DNA of 64,000 nt from Ensifer sp. Root278 (GTDB taxonomy: Bacteria; Pseudomonadota; Alphaproteobacteria; Rhizobiales; Rhizobiaceae), in NCBI RefSeq assembly GCF_001429285.1, contig NZ_LMJJ01000001.1, positions 502,565-566,564 of the forward strand, read 5' to 3'. Below, one piece after another: positions 57,253 to 64,000 of the stretch (positions are counted from its first letter, which is position 1; each line of letters begins with the position of its first letter). The position numbers and the translations under genes were made by a program. The notes beneath the pieces were generated by a model that saw only the letters and a program-made list of their open reading frames with translations, did not search any database and was not told where the DNA came from.

Positions 57253-57493
57253 GGCGTACCGCTGCGGTCGGGCGCGTGGGTCCGGCCTTTCCCTCAACGC
57301 TCCTCTTTATCGTGAACGACGCCTGGATGGTCCTGCGCGCCAGCAGGTGAATGCGGCCGCCATTTTCGGTCTCCGAGGACCACTTCTGTCTCGGAGAGTG
57401 CGGGGGAAGCGAATGCGATCTCTCTGAAACTCTTTGCTTTTTCGGTTTTTTTGACTGTCCACAGGATTTCGGTCAAAAAACTTTCATTTGGCG

Positions 57494-57522
57494 CTGGACA
57501 CCGCCGAACAAGATGCTATAAC
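57494..57522 (+). promoter_or_regulatory. Putative tRNA-Phe promoter
   Basis: CTGGAC (57494-57499) and TATAAC (57517-57522) with a 17-bp spacer. The tRNA starts about 73 nt after the -10. A GCAA-tetraloop hairpin (57559-57574) lies in the leader. The remainder of the gap 57253-57594 shows nothing else recognisable. Confidence 0.5.
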
Positions 57523-57594
57523 CCCGCTCGCTTCCGGGGCAAACACAAGCGCCCCGAGGGTTCCGCAAGGAACCGCTGCCCGAAACGGCAGGAT

Positions 57595-57670
57595 GCCCGG
57601 ATAGCTCAGTTGGTAGAGCAGCGGATTGAAAATCCGCGTGTCGGTGGTTCAAATCCGCCTCCGGGCACCA
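57595..57670 (+). tRNA. tRNA-Phe (GAA)
   Basis: 76 nt with encoded CCA. Acceptor GCCCGGA pairs with TCCGGGC. D arm AGCTCAGTTGGTAGAGC, anticodon stem-loop GCGGATTGAAAATCCGC with anticodon GAA, T arm GGTGGTTCAAATCCGCC. Confidence 0.97.
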
Positions 57671-57814
57671 TTCATCTCCTTGAATGTTTGGTCTCGAAAA
57701 GCTTGAAAGCCACGTTCGGCGTTTACTGAGCGTTGCGTCACTCGTTTGCCCTCAATATGTCGTCCACTCCTGCACCAGCATCTCGCGAAAGCGGATCGCT
57801 GCCGGCGGCGCAAC

Positions 57815-58126
57815 TTCCTGGATATCGATGTCGCCGCGAACCCGCAGTCGCTCGATTCCTACATTCAGTACATTGAAGTCGTGTTGCAGAAGACGATTGA
57901 CGGAGCGGCCGCGTTGGGCTCGCTGCTGACGCGCATCGACATGCAGACGACCTTTGGTCAGACGCTGATGGCCACCATCGAAAAGGGGGGCGGACGTTTG
58001 CTGGATGCCGATATGAACGAGACGTCGACGCGGCTGAAGGCATTGCAGACGCGGGAACAGCTTGGCATCCAGGCTTTGCAGATAGCCAACTCCAATGCGC
58101 AGAACATCCTGCAGCTTTTCCGCTGA
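57815..58126 (+). pseudogene. Flagellin C-terminal fragment
   Basis: About 103 codons encode the C-terminal half of a rhizobial flagellin: FLDIDVAANPQSLDSYIQYI, ALGSLLTRIDMQTTFGQTLM, then LLDADMNETSTRLKALQTRE and a LGIQALQIANSNAQNILQLF terminus, the coiled-coil D1/D0 region. The N-terminal D0/D1 and the variable domain are missing. The reading frame is open back to a TTG at 57746, but sequence before 57815 is not flagellin-like and has no clear start signal. It begins about 145 bp after tRNA-Phe. It is best read as a truncated relic. No other flagellar gene is in the window. Confidence 0.8.
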
Positions 58127-58380
58127 GCGATCGCGTCGTCGCGAAGCGATGACGAAAGCATCGCAGCCGAGAGGGTTCCAGCACGTCGCTGATCAGGCAT
58201 CGATCCTCCCTTTTAGCGAAGGTGGGAATCGACGGCTGTCACCTGCGTTACATGTTCGTCGCAGCTTCCGCATATTCTCACGCCCGGGAGGACCTGAGCG
58301 GCGAACGTCTTCGTCGCGTAATCGATGCCACGAAACCACAACAAAAACAGGGTCGTGGCAGGGTCAACCGAGGATCAGAA

Positions 58381-58602
58381 ATGCGTAAATTTTCCAGGCT
58401 CTCTCTAGCAACGCTCGTCGCGGCCACGATCGCTGCGGGTGTGTCCGCTCCTGCGTTCGCAGGAGGCAGCTACTACAAGGGCGTTTCACCAACGGCGGTC
58501 AATGAAGGCCACCGGAGCGAGAAGTACAATCCGCCCGGAAAGACCGTAAACCGCCCGCCGCCGAGAAACGGCTCCTACTACAAGGGCATCATGCGCAAGT
58601 AG
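58381..58602 (+). CDS. Small secreted protein with duplicated GSYYKG motif
   Basis: 73 residues from the ATG at 58381, with GAGGA about 7 nt upstream. Signal peptide LSLATLVAATIAAGVSAPAF with cleavage at AFA. The 46-residue mature peptide is Gly/Pro/Tyr-rich and basic, and carries GSYYKG twice, near its start and near its end (GSYYKGIMRK). No family is known. It should be periplasmic or outer-surface. Confidence 0.7.
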   Translation: MRKFSRLSLATLVAATIAAGVSAPAFAGGSYYKGVSPTAVNEGHRSEKYNPPGKTVNRPPPRNGSYYKGIMRK

Positions 58603-58667
58603 GAAAGGCACGTGGGAGCAATCGGCCGAAAAGCCGGCGGCTCTCGATCACGGTCTTGAAAACAAGG

Positions 58668-58687
58668 AAGGGCGCCGTGGCGCCCTT
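58668..58687. terminator. Bidirectional terminator between convergent genes
   Basis: Perfect 9-bp stem AAGGGCGCC/GGCGCCCTT with a 2-nt loop between the small secreted protein gene and the GT2 gene. It is flanked by T residues on the plus strand. Confidence 0.75.
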
Positions 58688-58692
58688 TCGTT

Positions 58693-59952
58693 CTAGATCA
58701 GAACATGACTGAGAATATCGCCTTCGCTGACCACCATGTTCGGCGGATGGCCGTTGCGCAGATAATGCTTGCGGTCGCTATCGGCGGTAATGAACACGGC
58801 GGTGCGGGCAACCTCGTCCGCTGTCAATTGTGTCGTTGCCGGCACGACAGCGATTTCGGAGCGCAGGCCCAACTCGCGCAACAGTTCCTCGATCGCGCGG
58901 TGGTCGTCCACGCCGTGAAGAACAAGCCGGTCGATTTCTGCAATCGCGTTTGTATGCCACGTGACAGTCTGAAGAGCGACCATGAGGGGCAGCGCCCCTC
59001 TTGCCTGCTGCACGTCGGGATGGTGCTCGAAGCCGGCCAGCATTAGCCGCGTATAGAGTTCATAGGCGCGAACGTAGTCCTTCTTCATCATCCACATGCG
59101 CAAGGCAACGCTCATGCGGATCATGGTGAAGTCCCTGATCTGGGCATCGAAATAGGTGCGCCGATCGGCGGTCAGCTTGACGGCACCGCGCTTGGCGCCG
59201 CTGTAGAGGAAGTACTCAAGACCGCCCCGGTACGTATCCCATGCCGTCAGCGTCTCGGCGTGGCCGGCCTGCGGCCGATCGCGGACGATCTTCGAGCGTA
59301 TCACCTGGCGATAGAAAGGCTTCTTCAGGAAGGTGACGGCGCCCAGTTCCAGAAAATGTGCGAGATAGGAGAAGGCCCAATAGGCGAAGTGCCGGGGCGC
59401 CCAGGCGGAGCGCAGGGCCGAGGTCCGGTAAATGCCGATCTCGGGAAAGACATGTCGGTCGACGAGAAAATCGAAAACCGGCTCGAAGTCCCGTTTCTTG
59501 AACTTGGTATCCTTATCGACCGAGAAGAACGGCGCACTGTCACGTTCGTCGATCTCGTCGTGTGTGTACCACGGCGCAAAGCACACCGTCACTTCCGGAT
59601 TGAGATCCAGATAGCGGATTGCCTCGCGCAAGCCATCGTTGATGAGCACGTCGTCATCGGCGAGGTAGAGCGTGTATTCGCCCACCGCGCGGCTGACGGC
59701 GCTGATGACGTTGGGAATCGCGCCGAAATTCTCCGACTGGCGGAAATAGCGGATCGGCAACCCCTTGGCGACAAAGCGATCGACGATCTCCCGGGTGCCG
59801 TCGGTCGAGGCGTTGTCGGAAATGATGATCTCGTACTTGAAGGAGAACTGGTAGAGTTCGACGAAGTAGCCGAGCGCCTTTTCGAGGAAGGGCGCGCGGT
59901 TATAGGTGGGAATGCAGATGCTCAGCTTAACCTGGCTCACTCGCCTCTCCAT
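58693..59952 (-). CDS. Family 2 glycosyltransferase
   Basis: 419 residues from the ATG at 59952. A GTG 12 nt later, nearer to a GGAG, is also possible. GT-A fold in the first about 230 residues: LSICIPTYNRAPFLEKALGY, YEIIISDNASTDGTREIVDR and the DXD-like YLADDDVLINDGLREAI. The rest, about 190 residues, is helical and unassigned. It probably transfers a sugar to a surface glycan. It stands alone, so the acceptor is unknown. Confidence 0.88.
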   Translation of the reverse strand: MERRVSQVKLSICIPTYNRAPFLEKALGYFVELYQFSFKYEIIISDNASTDGTREIVDRFVAKGLPIRYFRQSENFGAIPNVISAVSRAVGEYTLYLADDDVLINDGLREAIRYLDLNPEVTVCFAPWYTHDEIDERDSAPFFSVDKDTKFKKRDFEPVFDFLVDRHVFPEIGIYRTSALRSAWAPRHFAYWAFSYLAHFLELGAVTFLKKPFYRQVIRSKIVRDRPQAGHAETLTAWDTYRGGLEYFLYSGAKRGAVKLTADRRTYFDAQIRDFTMIRMSVALRMWMMKKDYVRAYELYTRLMLAGFEHHPDVQQARGALPLMVALQTVTWHTNAIAEIDRLVLHGVDDHRAIEELLRELGLRSEIAVVPATTQLTADEVARTAVFITADSDRKHYLRNGHPPNMVVSEGDILSHVLI

Positions 59953-60326
59953 TGTCAGTCACATGCGACAGCGGGCGTTTCGCAGACCGCCGGTCGCGTC
60001 TCGTTTGCTTGCACGCCGGCACGAGAACAGCGGTGGCTGGCGATGCAACGGCAGGGATCGGACGCCTCAGGGCGCAAGGGGCAGCGCGCAGAGGAGGCCG
60101 ATCCTACGCTCCGTTATTCCGCTTCGATCTTGCGTGAGCCTTGTCTTGAATAAAGGCCGGTCAGGCGGCAGCTGTGCAGAGGGTGAGCAGGACCCCCGTT
60201 AGCGATTTGTTAACCATGCTTGCGCAATCTCGATGGTTGTAACAATGGCGCTCGAACCCGGTCTTCATCGAGCCACATGCCCGAAAGCAGACGCATTCGT
60301 TCATTCCTAAGGGAGCAGAGACAAGG
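59953..60326. other. Gene-free stretch upstream of GT2
   Basis: 374 bp. Should hold the GT2 promoter (minus) and that of the 31-residue gene (plus). A TTAACCAT octamer at 60210-60217, the half-site sequence of the cell-cycle regulator CtrA, is the only motif of note. No protein gene was supported. Confidence 0.4.
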
Positions 60327-60422
60327 ATGTACGAAATGGCAGCCCATATGATGAAGATGCTGATGAGCATCATGGCCGCGCTTTCGCTCGGCTCGCTGCT
60401 GTTTCTAATGGCTGTGCTCTAA
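60327..60422 (+). CDS. 31-residue Met-rich membrane peptide
   Basis: Starts at the ATG at 60327 with AGGGAG and AAGG upstream. The peptide has nine methionines and one membrane helix (MAALSLGSLLFLMAVL at the end), preceded by HMMKMLMSI. Its start signal and hydrophobic pattern suggest a real small membrane protein, possibly metal-related through Met and His. Function unknown. Confidence 0.5.
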   Translation: MYEMAAHMMKMLMSIMAALSLGSLLFLMAVL

Positions 60423-60452
60423 CGACGGTCAAAGGTTCGGGCGGCGCGCCCG

Positions 60453-60839
60453 TCAGGGGTAGAGGTAGAACTCGTCCCAGCTCTCGTGCGGCACAAGCTC
60501 GCCGATCTTGTATTCGAAAGACAGGACATCCAGGTGCTCCGCGTCGGTGCGGCACTTGAACTTCAGCTTGTACCATTCCCCCTTGCTGCGGAACACGGCG
60601 CCCAGCGCCTTCATCTTGTCTTCCTTCACGACCGGCTCGGCGAAGGTGTAGGCGATCACCTTGTCCGGCTTGAAGGTCGACTTGTCGGCGTTGATGCGCT
60701 CCATCGCCTCGGTATCGCACCGCTGTTCGAGCCGGGTCTGCGGGTCGAGCTTTTCGAACTGGCGCACCAGGGACTGATCCATCGCCAGCGCCGGGGAACA
60801 TGTGGCGGCGAAGATGAGCGGGTACGCGATTGTCTTCAT
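60453..60839 (-). CDS. DUF930 family periplasmic protein
   Basis: 128 residues from the ATG at 60839, with a signal peptide (KTIAYPLIFAATCSPALA). The mature part reads MDQSLVRQFEKLDPQTRLEQ, then RCDTEAMERI, and has a second cysteine in LKFKCRTDAEHLD, typical of DUF930. This is a Rhizobiales envelope family without known function. Two cysteines may form a disulphide. Confidence 0.85.
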   Translation of the reverse strand: MKTIAYPLIFAATCSPALAMDQSLVRQFEKLDPQTRLEQRCDTEAMERINADKSTFKPDKVIAYTFAEPVVKEDKMKALGAVFRSKGEWYKLKFKCRTDAEHLDVLSFEYKIGELVPHESWDEFYLYP

Positions 60840-60938
60840 GCTCGACGGACTCCTGCGATGAAAAAGAACCGGACCCGGCAAATCACTCCGGGACGCGCCT
60901 GCGGTTTCAGTTAAGCTTTGTGGCCATTCCAAGGCAGG

Positions 60939-61400
60939 TCACGTTTCGGAAACGTCGATCCATTCGGCCCCGGTCAGTTCGACGATGCGGGCGGGACTGA
61001 TGTGCACCGCCGCATTGGTGGCACCGGCGGCCGGCACAACGATGTCGTAGGCCTTGAGCGACAAGTCGCAATAGATGCTGTGCGGCTTGGCAAGACCGAA
61101 GGGGCAGACGCCGCCGACCGGGTGCCCGGTCTCCGCCTCCACCTCGTCGAAGCCGAGCATGCGGGCCTTGGTGCCGAAGCGGGCCTTGTACTTTTTGTTG
61201 TCGAGGCGGGCGTCGCCGCGCGTGACGATGAGGATCACATCGTCGCCAACCCGAAGCGCCAGTGTCTTGGCGATCTGCGCCGGCTCGACGCCGTGGCCCT
61301 CGGCCGCAAGCGCAACCGTGGCGGTGCTTTGTTGAAGCTCGATGACACCGATGTCTGGGGCGTGCTGGGAAAAGAAGTCTTTGACGGAAGTCAGGCTCAT
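60939..61400 (-). CDS. YbaK/prolyl-tRNA deacylase-like protein
   Basis: 153 residues. YbaK fold: VKDFFSQHAPDIGVIELQQS, QIAKTLALRVGDDVILIVTR with the conserved lysine, and the GHPVGGVCPFGLAKPHSIYC loop. Relatives remove wrongly attached amino acids (Cys-tRNA-Pro, Ala-tRNA-Pro) in trans. Its exact substrate is not predictable. Confidence 0.9.
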   Translation of the reverse strand: MSLTSVKDFFSQHAPDIGVIELQQSTATVALAAEGHGVEPAQIAKTLALRVGDDVILIVTRGDARLDNKKYKARFGTKARMLGFDEVEAETGHPVGGVCPFGLAKPHSIYCDLSLKAYDIVVPAAGATNAAVHISPARIVELTGAEWIDVSET

Positions 61401-61488
61401 GGCAAAGGATTCGCGTTATTGAAAAGCGATGGCGATCGGCCGCGTTGCGAACAACCGTCACGACGTTCGGCTTCGGCGGGCAAATCTC

Positions 61489-61677
61489 TCAGTCGTCGTT
61501 GGAAGCGTCAAGGTCTTCGGGGCGCCGGCCTTCTTGCCCAGGCGGCAGATAGCCATGGCTGGTGAACCAGTTCTCGAGGATCGTGGCGATCGCCTGATCC
61601 CGTGACAGCGTTCCCGGGTGATCGGCGATGAAAGACCTGAGCGCCGTCTCGATCTTGTCGGTGTAAAGCGCGTTCAT
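61489..61677 (-). CDS. Small hypothetical protein
   Basis: 62 residues from the ATG at 61677. The helical first half reads MNALYTDKIETALRSFIADH and PGTLSRDQAIATILENWFTS, which resembles a small DNA-binding or adaptor fold. The end is acidic (DLDASNDD). No family is named. Start chosen because the 19 codons before it look non-coding. Confidence 0.6.
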   Translation of the reverse strand: MNALYTDKIETALRSFIADHPGTLSRDQAIATILENWFTSHGYLPPGQEGRRPEDLDASNDD

Positions 61678-61820
61678 GCGTGCCTCCGTCTGGCAAGTGC
61701 GGTGTTCCGTCCGGTGACCCGTCCAGCAGATCACAGTGCTACAGCCCTGTTCGCGCGTCCAGATGGAACGGCCGAGGGCCGTTCCATGCGCGAAGGCGGC
61801 TGCCGCCGAATGGTGTGGGC

Positions 61821-62075
61821 TCAGGCCTGCTTGACGATGCGGATCAGCACCAGAAGGATTACCGCACCGATTGTCGCGTGCAGGATGGCCGAGAGAATAC
61901 CGCTGCCGAGGCTGATGCCGATCGCCGGGAAGAGGAAGCCGGCGATGAAGGCGCCGATGATGCCGACGACCATGTTGCCGATAAGGCCGAATCCGCCACC
62001 CTTGACGATGAGGCCGGCGAGCCAGCCGGCGACCGCGCCGACGATCAGGAAGACGAGAATGCTTTCAATACCCAT
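61821..62075 (-). CDS. GlsB/YeaQ/YmgE family stress-response membrane protein
   Basis: 84 residues from the ATG at 62075, with GGGGA upstream. Three helices: ESILVFLIVGAVAGWLAGLI, the glycine-rich GLIGNMVVGIIGAFIAGFLF and LHATIGAVILLVLIRIV. These are typical of the transglycosylase-associated YeaQ/GlsB family, often induced by envelope or general stress. Confidence 0.92.
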   Translation of the reverse strand: MGIESILVFLIVGAVAGWLAGLIVKGGGFGLIGNMVVGIIGAFIAGFLFPAIGISLGSGILSAILHATIGAVILLVLIRIVKQA

Positions 62076-62233
62076 GAATGGTCCCCTTTCCATTGGATCT
62101 CGATTGGAAAGATAGATCAGGAATCGAAATCAGATAGAGGGCAATTTCATCGCGCAGCGATTTTTTGAGATTTGAATGATCGCCGGGGCGCGCCGGAGCC
62201 CCAAGACGAGGGCACGGCGCTGCTCGATCGGTA

Positions 62234-63529
62234 TCAGACGATGCCGCCTCCGCCGCCGGCAACGGCCGGGCGTTCGGCGGCGACCTTCGCGCGATATCCA
62301 CTTTTCCGATAGGTCGCGACCGGCGCCACCGCTCCGCCGCTCTCAAGTCGCGCCATCGCAAGGATCGGCTCGATATCAGTGCGGAAGGCGGTCTTCAGCG
62401 TCTCGCTCGCCATCAGCGCGTCGTTGTCTTCCTGGCAGCCTTCAAGCACCTTGCGATCGACGATCAGCGCCTGGGCATAGGCCCGGCAAACCTCGGTCGC
62501 GCTCGTCATCAGGCTCTCGATCGGATCGGTGACGTTGTGGCTCTGGTCGAGCATATGCGCCGGCTTGAATCCCTTGGCGCCGCGCGTTTCCGCATCCACC
62601 AGCTCGTTGAACACGAGGAACAGCCGATAGGGGTCGATCACGCCCGTGTCGAGATCGTCATCGCCGTACTTCGAATCGTTGAAGTGGAAACCGCCGAGCT
62701 TGCCGAATTGGATGAGGCGGGCGACGATCATTTCGATATTGACGTTCGGCGCATGGTGACCGAGATCGACGAGGCAGAAGGCCTTGGGGCCGAGCTCCTG
62801 CGCGATCAGATAGTTTGTGCCCCAGTCCTGAACGACGGTCGAATAGAAGGCCGGCTCGAACATCTTGTGCTCGGTAAAGACCCGCCAATCCTCTGGCAGC
62901 GCCGCATAGACCGATTTCATCGCATCGAGATAACGCTCGAAGGCGCGGGTGAAATTGCTCTGGCCGGGGAAGTTGGAGCCGTCGCCGATCCACACCGTCA
63001 GCGCCTTGGAGCCGAGTTGCCGGCCGATCTCGATGCATTCGAGATTGTGCTCCACCGCCTGGCGGCGGGTTGCGGCATCGACATGCGACAGCGAGCCGAA
63101 CTTGTAGGAGTGCGCCTGGCCCGGTGTGTCGGAGAAGGTGTTGGAGTTCATCGCGTCGAAGCCGAGGCCGAGCGACGTGCCTTTCTGCTTCAGTTCGGAA
63201 ATGTCGCTCACCTTGTCCCACGGAATATGCAGCGAGACGGTCGGAGTCGCCCGCGTCAATTGCTGTATGACCGCGCAATCCTCAAGTTTGTCGAAGATGT
63301 TGCGTGGCTCGCCCTTGCCGGGGAAGCGGGCGAAGCGCGTGCCGCCGGTGCCGACACCCCAGGAGGGGACGGCGACGCCATAGGCGGCAACCTTGCGCCT
63401 GATCTCGTCGATCGCAACGCCGCGCCGATCGAGTCGCTCGCCGAGGCTGTCATAATCCCGGCGAAGCGCGGTGAGCCGGCTTTCGTTCTCGGCCTCGACC
63501 GTTGCCTGGCTGATCATCGTCGTCGTCAT
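62234..63529 (-). CDS. rhaI: L-rhamnose catabolism isomerase
   Basis: 431 residues. TIM-barrel sugar isomerase: GVAVPSWGVGTGGTRFARFP, TVSLHIPWDKVSDISELK, WIGDGSNFPGQSNFTRAFER, FTEHKMFEPAFYSTVVQDWG, LVDLGHHAPNVNIEMIVARL and FHFNDSKYGDDDLDTGVIDP. The Glu, Asp and His in these segments fit the metal site. It matches the rhizobial RhaI, which converts rhamnose to rhamnulose. The rhaD gene lies 14 bp upstream on the same strand. Confidence 0.93.
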   Translation of the reverse strand: MTTTMISQATVEAENESRLTALRRDYDSLGERLDRRGVAIDEIRRKVAAYGVAVPSWGVGTGGTRFARFPGKGEPRNIFDKLEDCAVIQQLTRATPTVSLHIPWDKVSDISELKQKGTSLGLGFDAMNSNTFSDTPGQAHSYKFGSLSHVDAATRRQAVEHNLECIEIGRQLGSKALTVWIGDGSNFPGQSNFTRAFERYLDAMKSVYAALPEDWRVFTEHKMFEPAFYSTVVQDWGTNYLIAQELGPKAFCLVDLGHHAPNVNIEMIVARLIQFGKLGGFHFNDSKYGDDDLDTGVIDPYRLFLVFNELVDAETRGAKGFKPAHMLDQSHNVTDPIESLMTSATEVCRAYAQALIVDRKVLEGCQEDNDALMASETLKTAFRTDIEPILAMARLESGGAVAPVATYRKSGYRAKVAAERPAVAGGGGGIV

Positions 63530-63543
63530 GGAAACCTCCTCGA

Positions 63544-64000
63544 TCAGCGGGTGAAGGACTGGGCGTTGCCCGCGTCGACATTGATGATGTTGCCGGTCGA
63601 TTTCGCCGACATGTCGGAGGCAAGGAAGTAGATCGCCTCGGCGATGTCCTCCGGGAAGACGCTGAGCTTCAGCATCGAGCGCTCGCGATAATGCGCCTCG
63701 AGATCGTCGACATCCATCTTATAGGCTGCGGCGCGCTGCTCCTTCCACTCGCCGGTCCAGATCTTCGAGCCGCGTAGCACCGCGTCCGGGTTGACGACGT
63801 TGACGCGGATCTGTGCCGCAGCACCCTCCAGCGCCAGGCAGCGGGCAAGGTGGATCTCGGCCGCCTTGGCGGTGCAATAGGCCGAGGCGCCGGGGGAGGC
63901 GGCAAGCCCGTTCTTGGAGGCGACGAAGACGATATTGCCGCCGGCCTTCTGCTGGCGGAAGACCCGAAAGGCTTCCCGCGAGACGAGGAAATAGCCGGTC
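63544..64000 (-). CDS. rhaD: Bifunctional rhamnulose-1-phosphate aldolase/short-chain dehydrogenase, C-terminal part
   Basis: The last 151 codons of a gene cut by the right edge. The visible part is an SDR C-terminus: IVFVASKNGLAASPGASAYC, TAKAAEIHLARCLALEG with the Tyr-x3-Lys catalytic pair, and YFLASDMSAKSTGNIINVDA. The 14-bp spacing to rhaI and the SKIWTGEWKEQRAAAY insert fit RhaD, in which this domain follows an aldolase and oxidises lactaldehyde. The aldolase half is outside the window. Confidence 0.88.
   Translation of the reverse strand, partial: TGYFLVSREAFRVFRQQKAGGNIVFVASKNGLAASPGASAYCTAKAAEIHLARCLALEGAAAQIRVNVVNPDAVLRGSKIWTGEWKEQRAAAYKMDVDDLEAHYRERSMLKLSVFPEDIAEAIYFLASDMSAKSTGNIINVDAGNAQSFTR

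Noticed and set aside
57595-58126. Genomic island or prophage at tRNA-Phe
   Set aside because: No integrase, no phage genes and no visible repeat of the tRNA 3' end. Only the flagellin fragment is unusual.

Overview
The window is high-GC alphaproteobacterial chromosome. It most resembles a Rhizobiaceae genome of the Ensifer/Sinorhizobium type. The evidence is an rkp-1 capsular (K-antigen) region (rkpU, a giant rkpA polyketide synthase, rkpGHIJ, a kpsF paralogue), a fused secDF, many families typical of Rhizobiales (DUF6460, DUF2948, UPF0262, DUF930), a rhaD-rhaI rhamnose pair, and intergenic palindromic repeats of the kind scattered through rhizobial genomes. No insertion sequence, integrase, prophage or CRISPR array was seen, so this looks like core chromosome with a few accessory modules.

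Layout. 1-7.5 kb: 5' part of an Lhr-type helicase gene, YitT-family membrane protein, TPR/methyltransferase protein, DUF6460 and CAP-domain lipoprotein pair, a mosaic repeat, a MATE exporter, then pyrD with a DUF952 partner. 7.6-12.4 kb: a small exported protein and a convergent two-component pair (LuxR-type response regulator and SSF-transporter/hybrid kinase) resembling CrbR/CrbS (ErdR/MxtR) acetate-response systems. 12.6-17.7 kb: mscL, an aminotransferase, chorismate mutase, and a cytochrome bd/CIO oxidase operon ending in an unlisted 38-residue CydX-like protein with a TTG start. 18-26 kb: an apparent arginine-uptake and arginine-transaminase locus. A polar amino acid ABC transporter plus M20 amidohydrolase lies on one strand, and a TetR regulator with AruH- and AruI-like enzymes diverges from it. 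26-29.4 kb: a small hypothetical and secDF.

29.4-48.2 kb: a short leader-like ORF, a small protein, an Rrf2 regulator with four cysteines and a large inverted repeat upstream, kpsF, an Lrp/MFS pair, then rkpJ-I-H-G-A on the minus strand with rkpU divergent. RkpA is a single-module, fully reducing synthase (KS-AT-DH-pseudoMT-ER-KR-ACP). RkpG is an alpha-oxoamine synthase-like enzyme that may offload its chain, RkpH is a reductase, RkpI is LtaS-like, RkpJ is KpsS/C-like and RkpU is a Wza-like exporter. Together they would make and export a lipid-linked capsule.

48.3-58 kb: pncA-pncB NAD salvage, a 24-residue membrane protein, tRNA-Thr(GGT), then a core run murA, DUF2948, hisD, UPF0262, LMW phosphatase, infA, maf, yacG, tRNA-Phe(GAA). 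Just after tRNA-Phe lies a piece of a flagellin gene that keeps only its C-terminal part. 58-64 kb: small secreted and membrane proteins, a GT2 glycosyltransferase, DUF930, a YbaK-type deacylase, a YeaQ/GlsB-type membrane protein, and rhaI followed by the 3' part of rhaD.

All calls come from reading translated sequence and motifs by eye. No database search was run.
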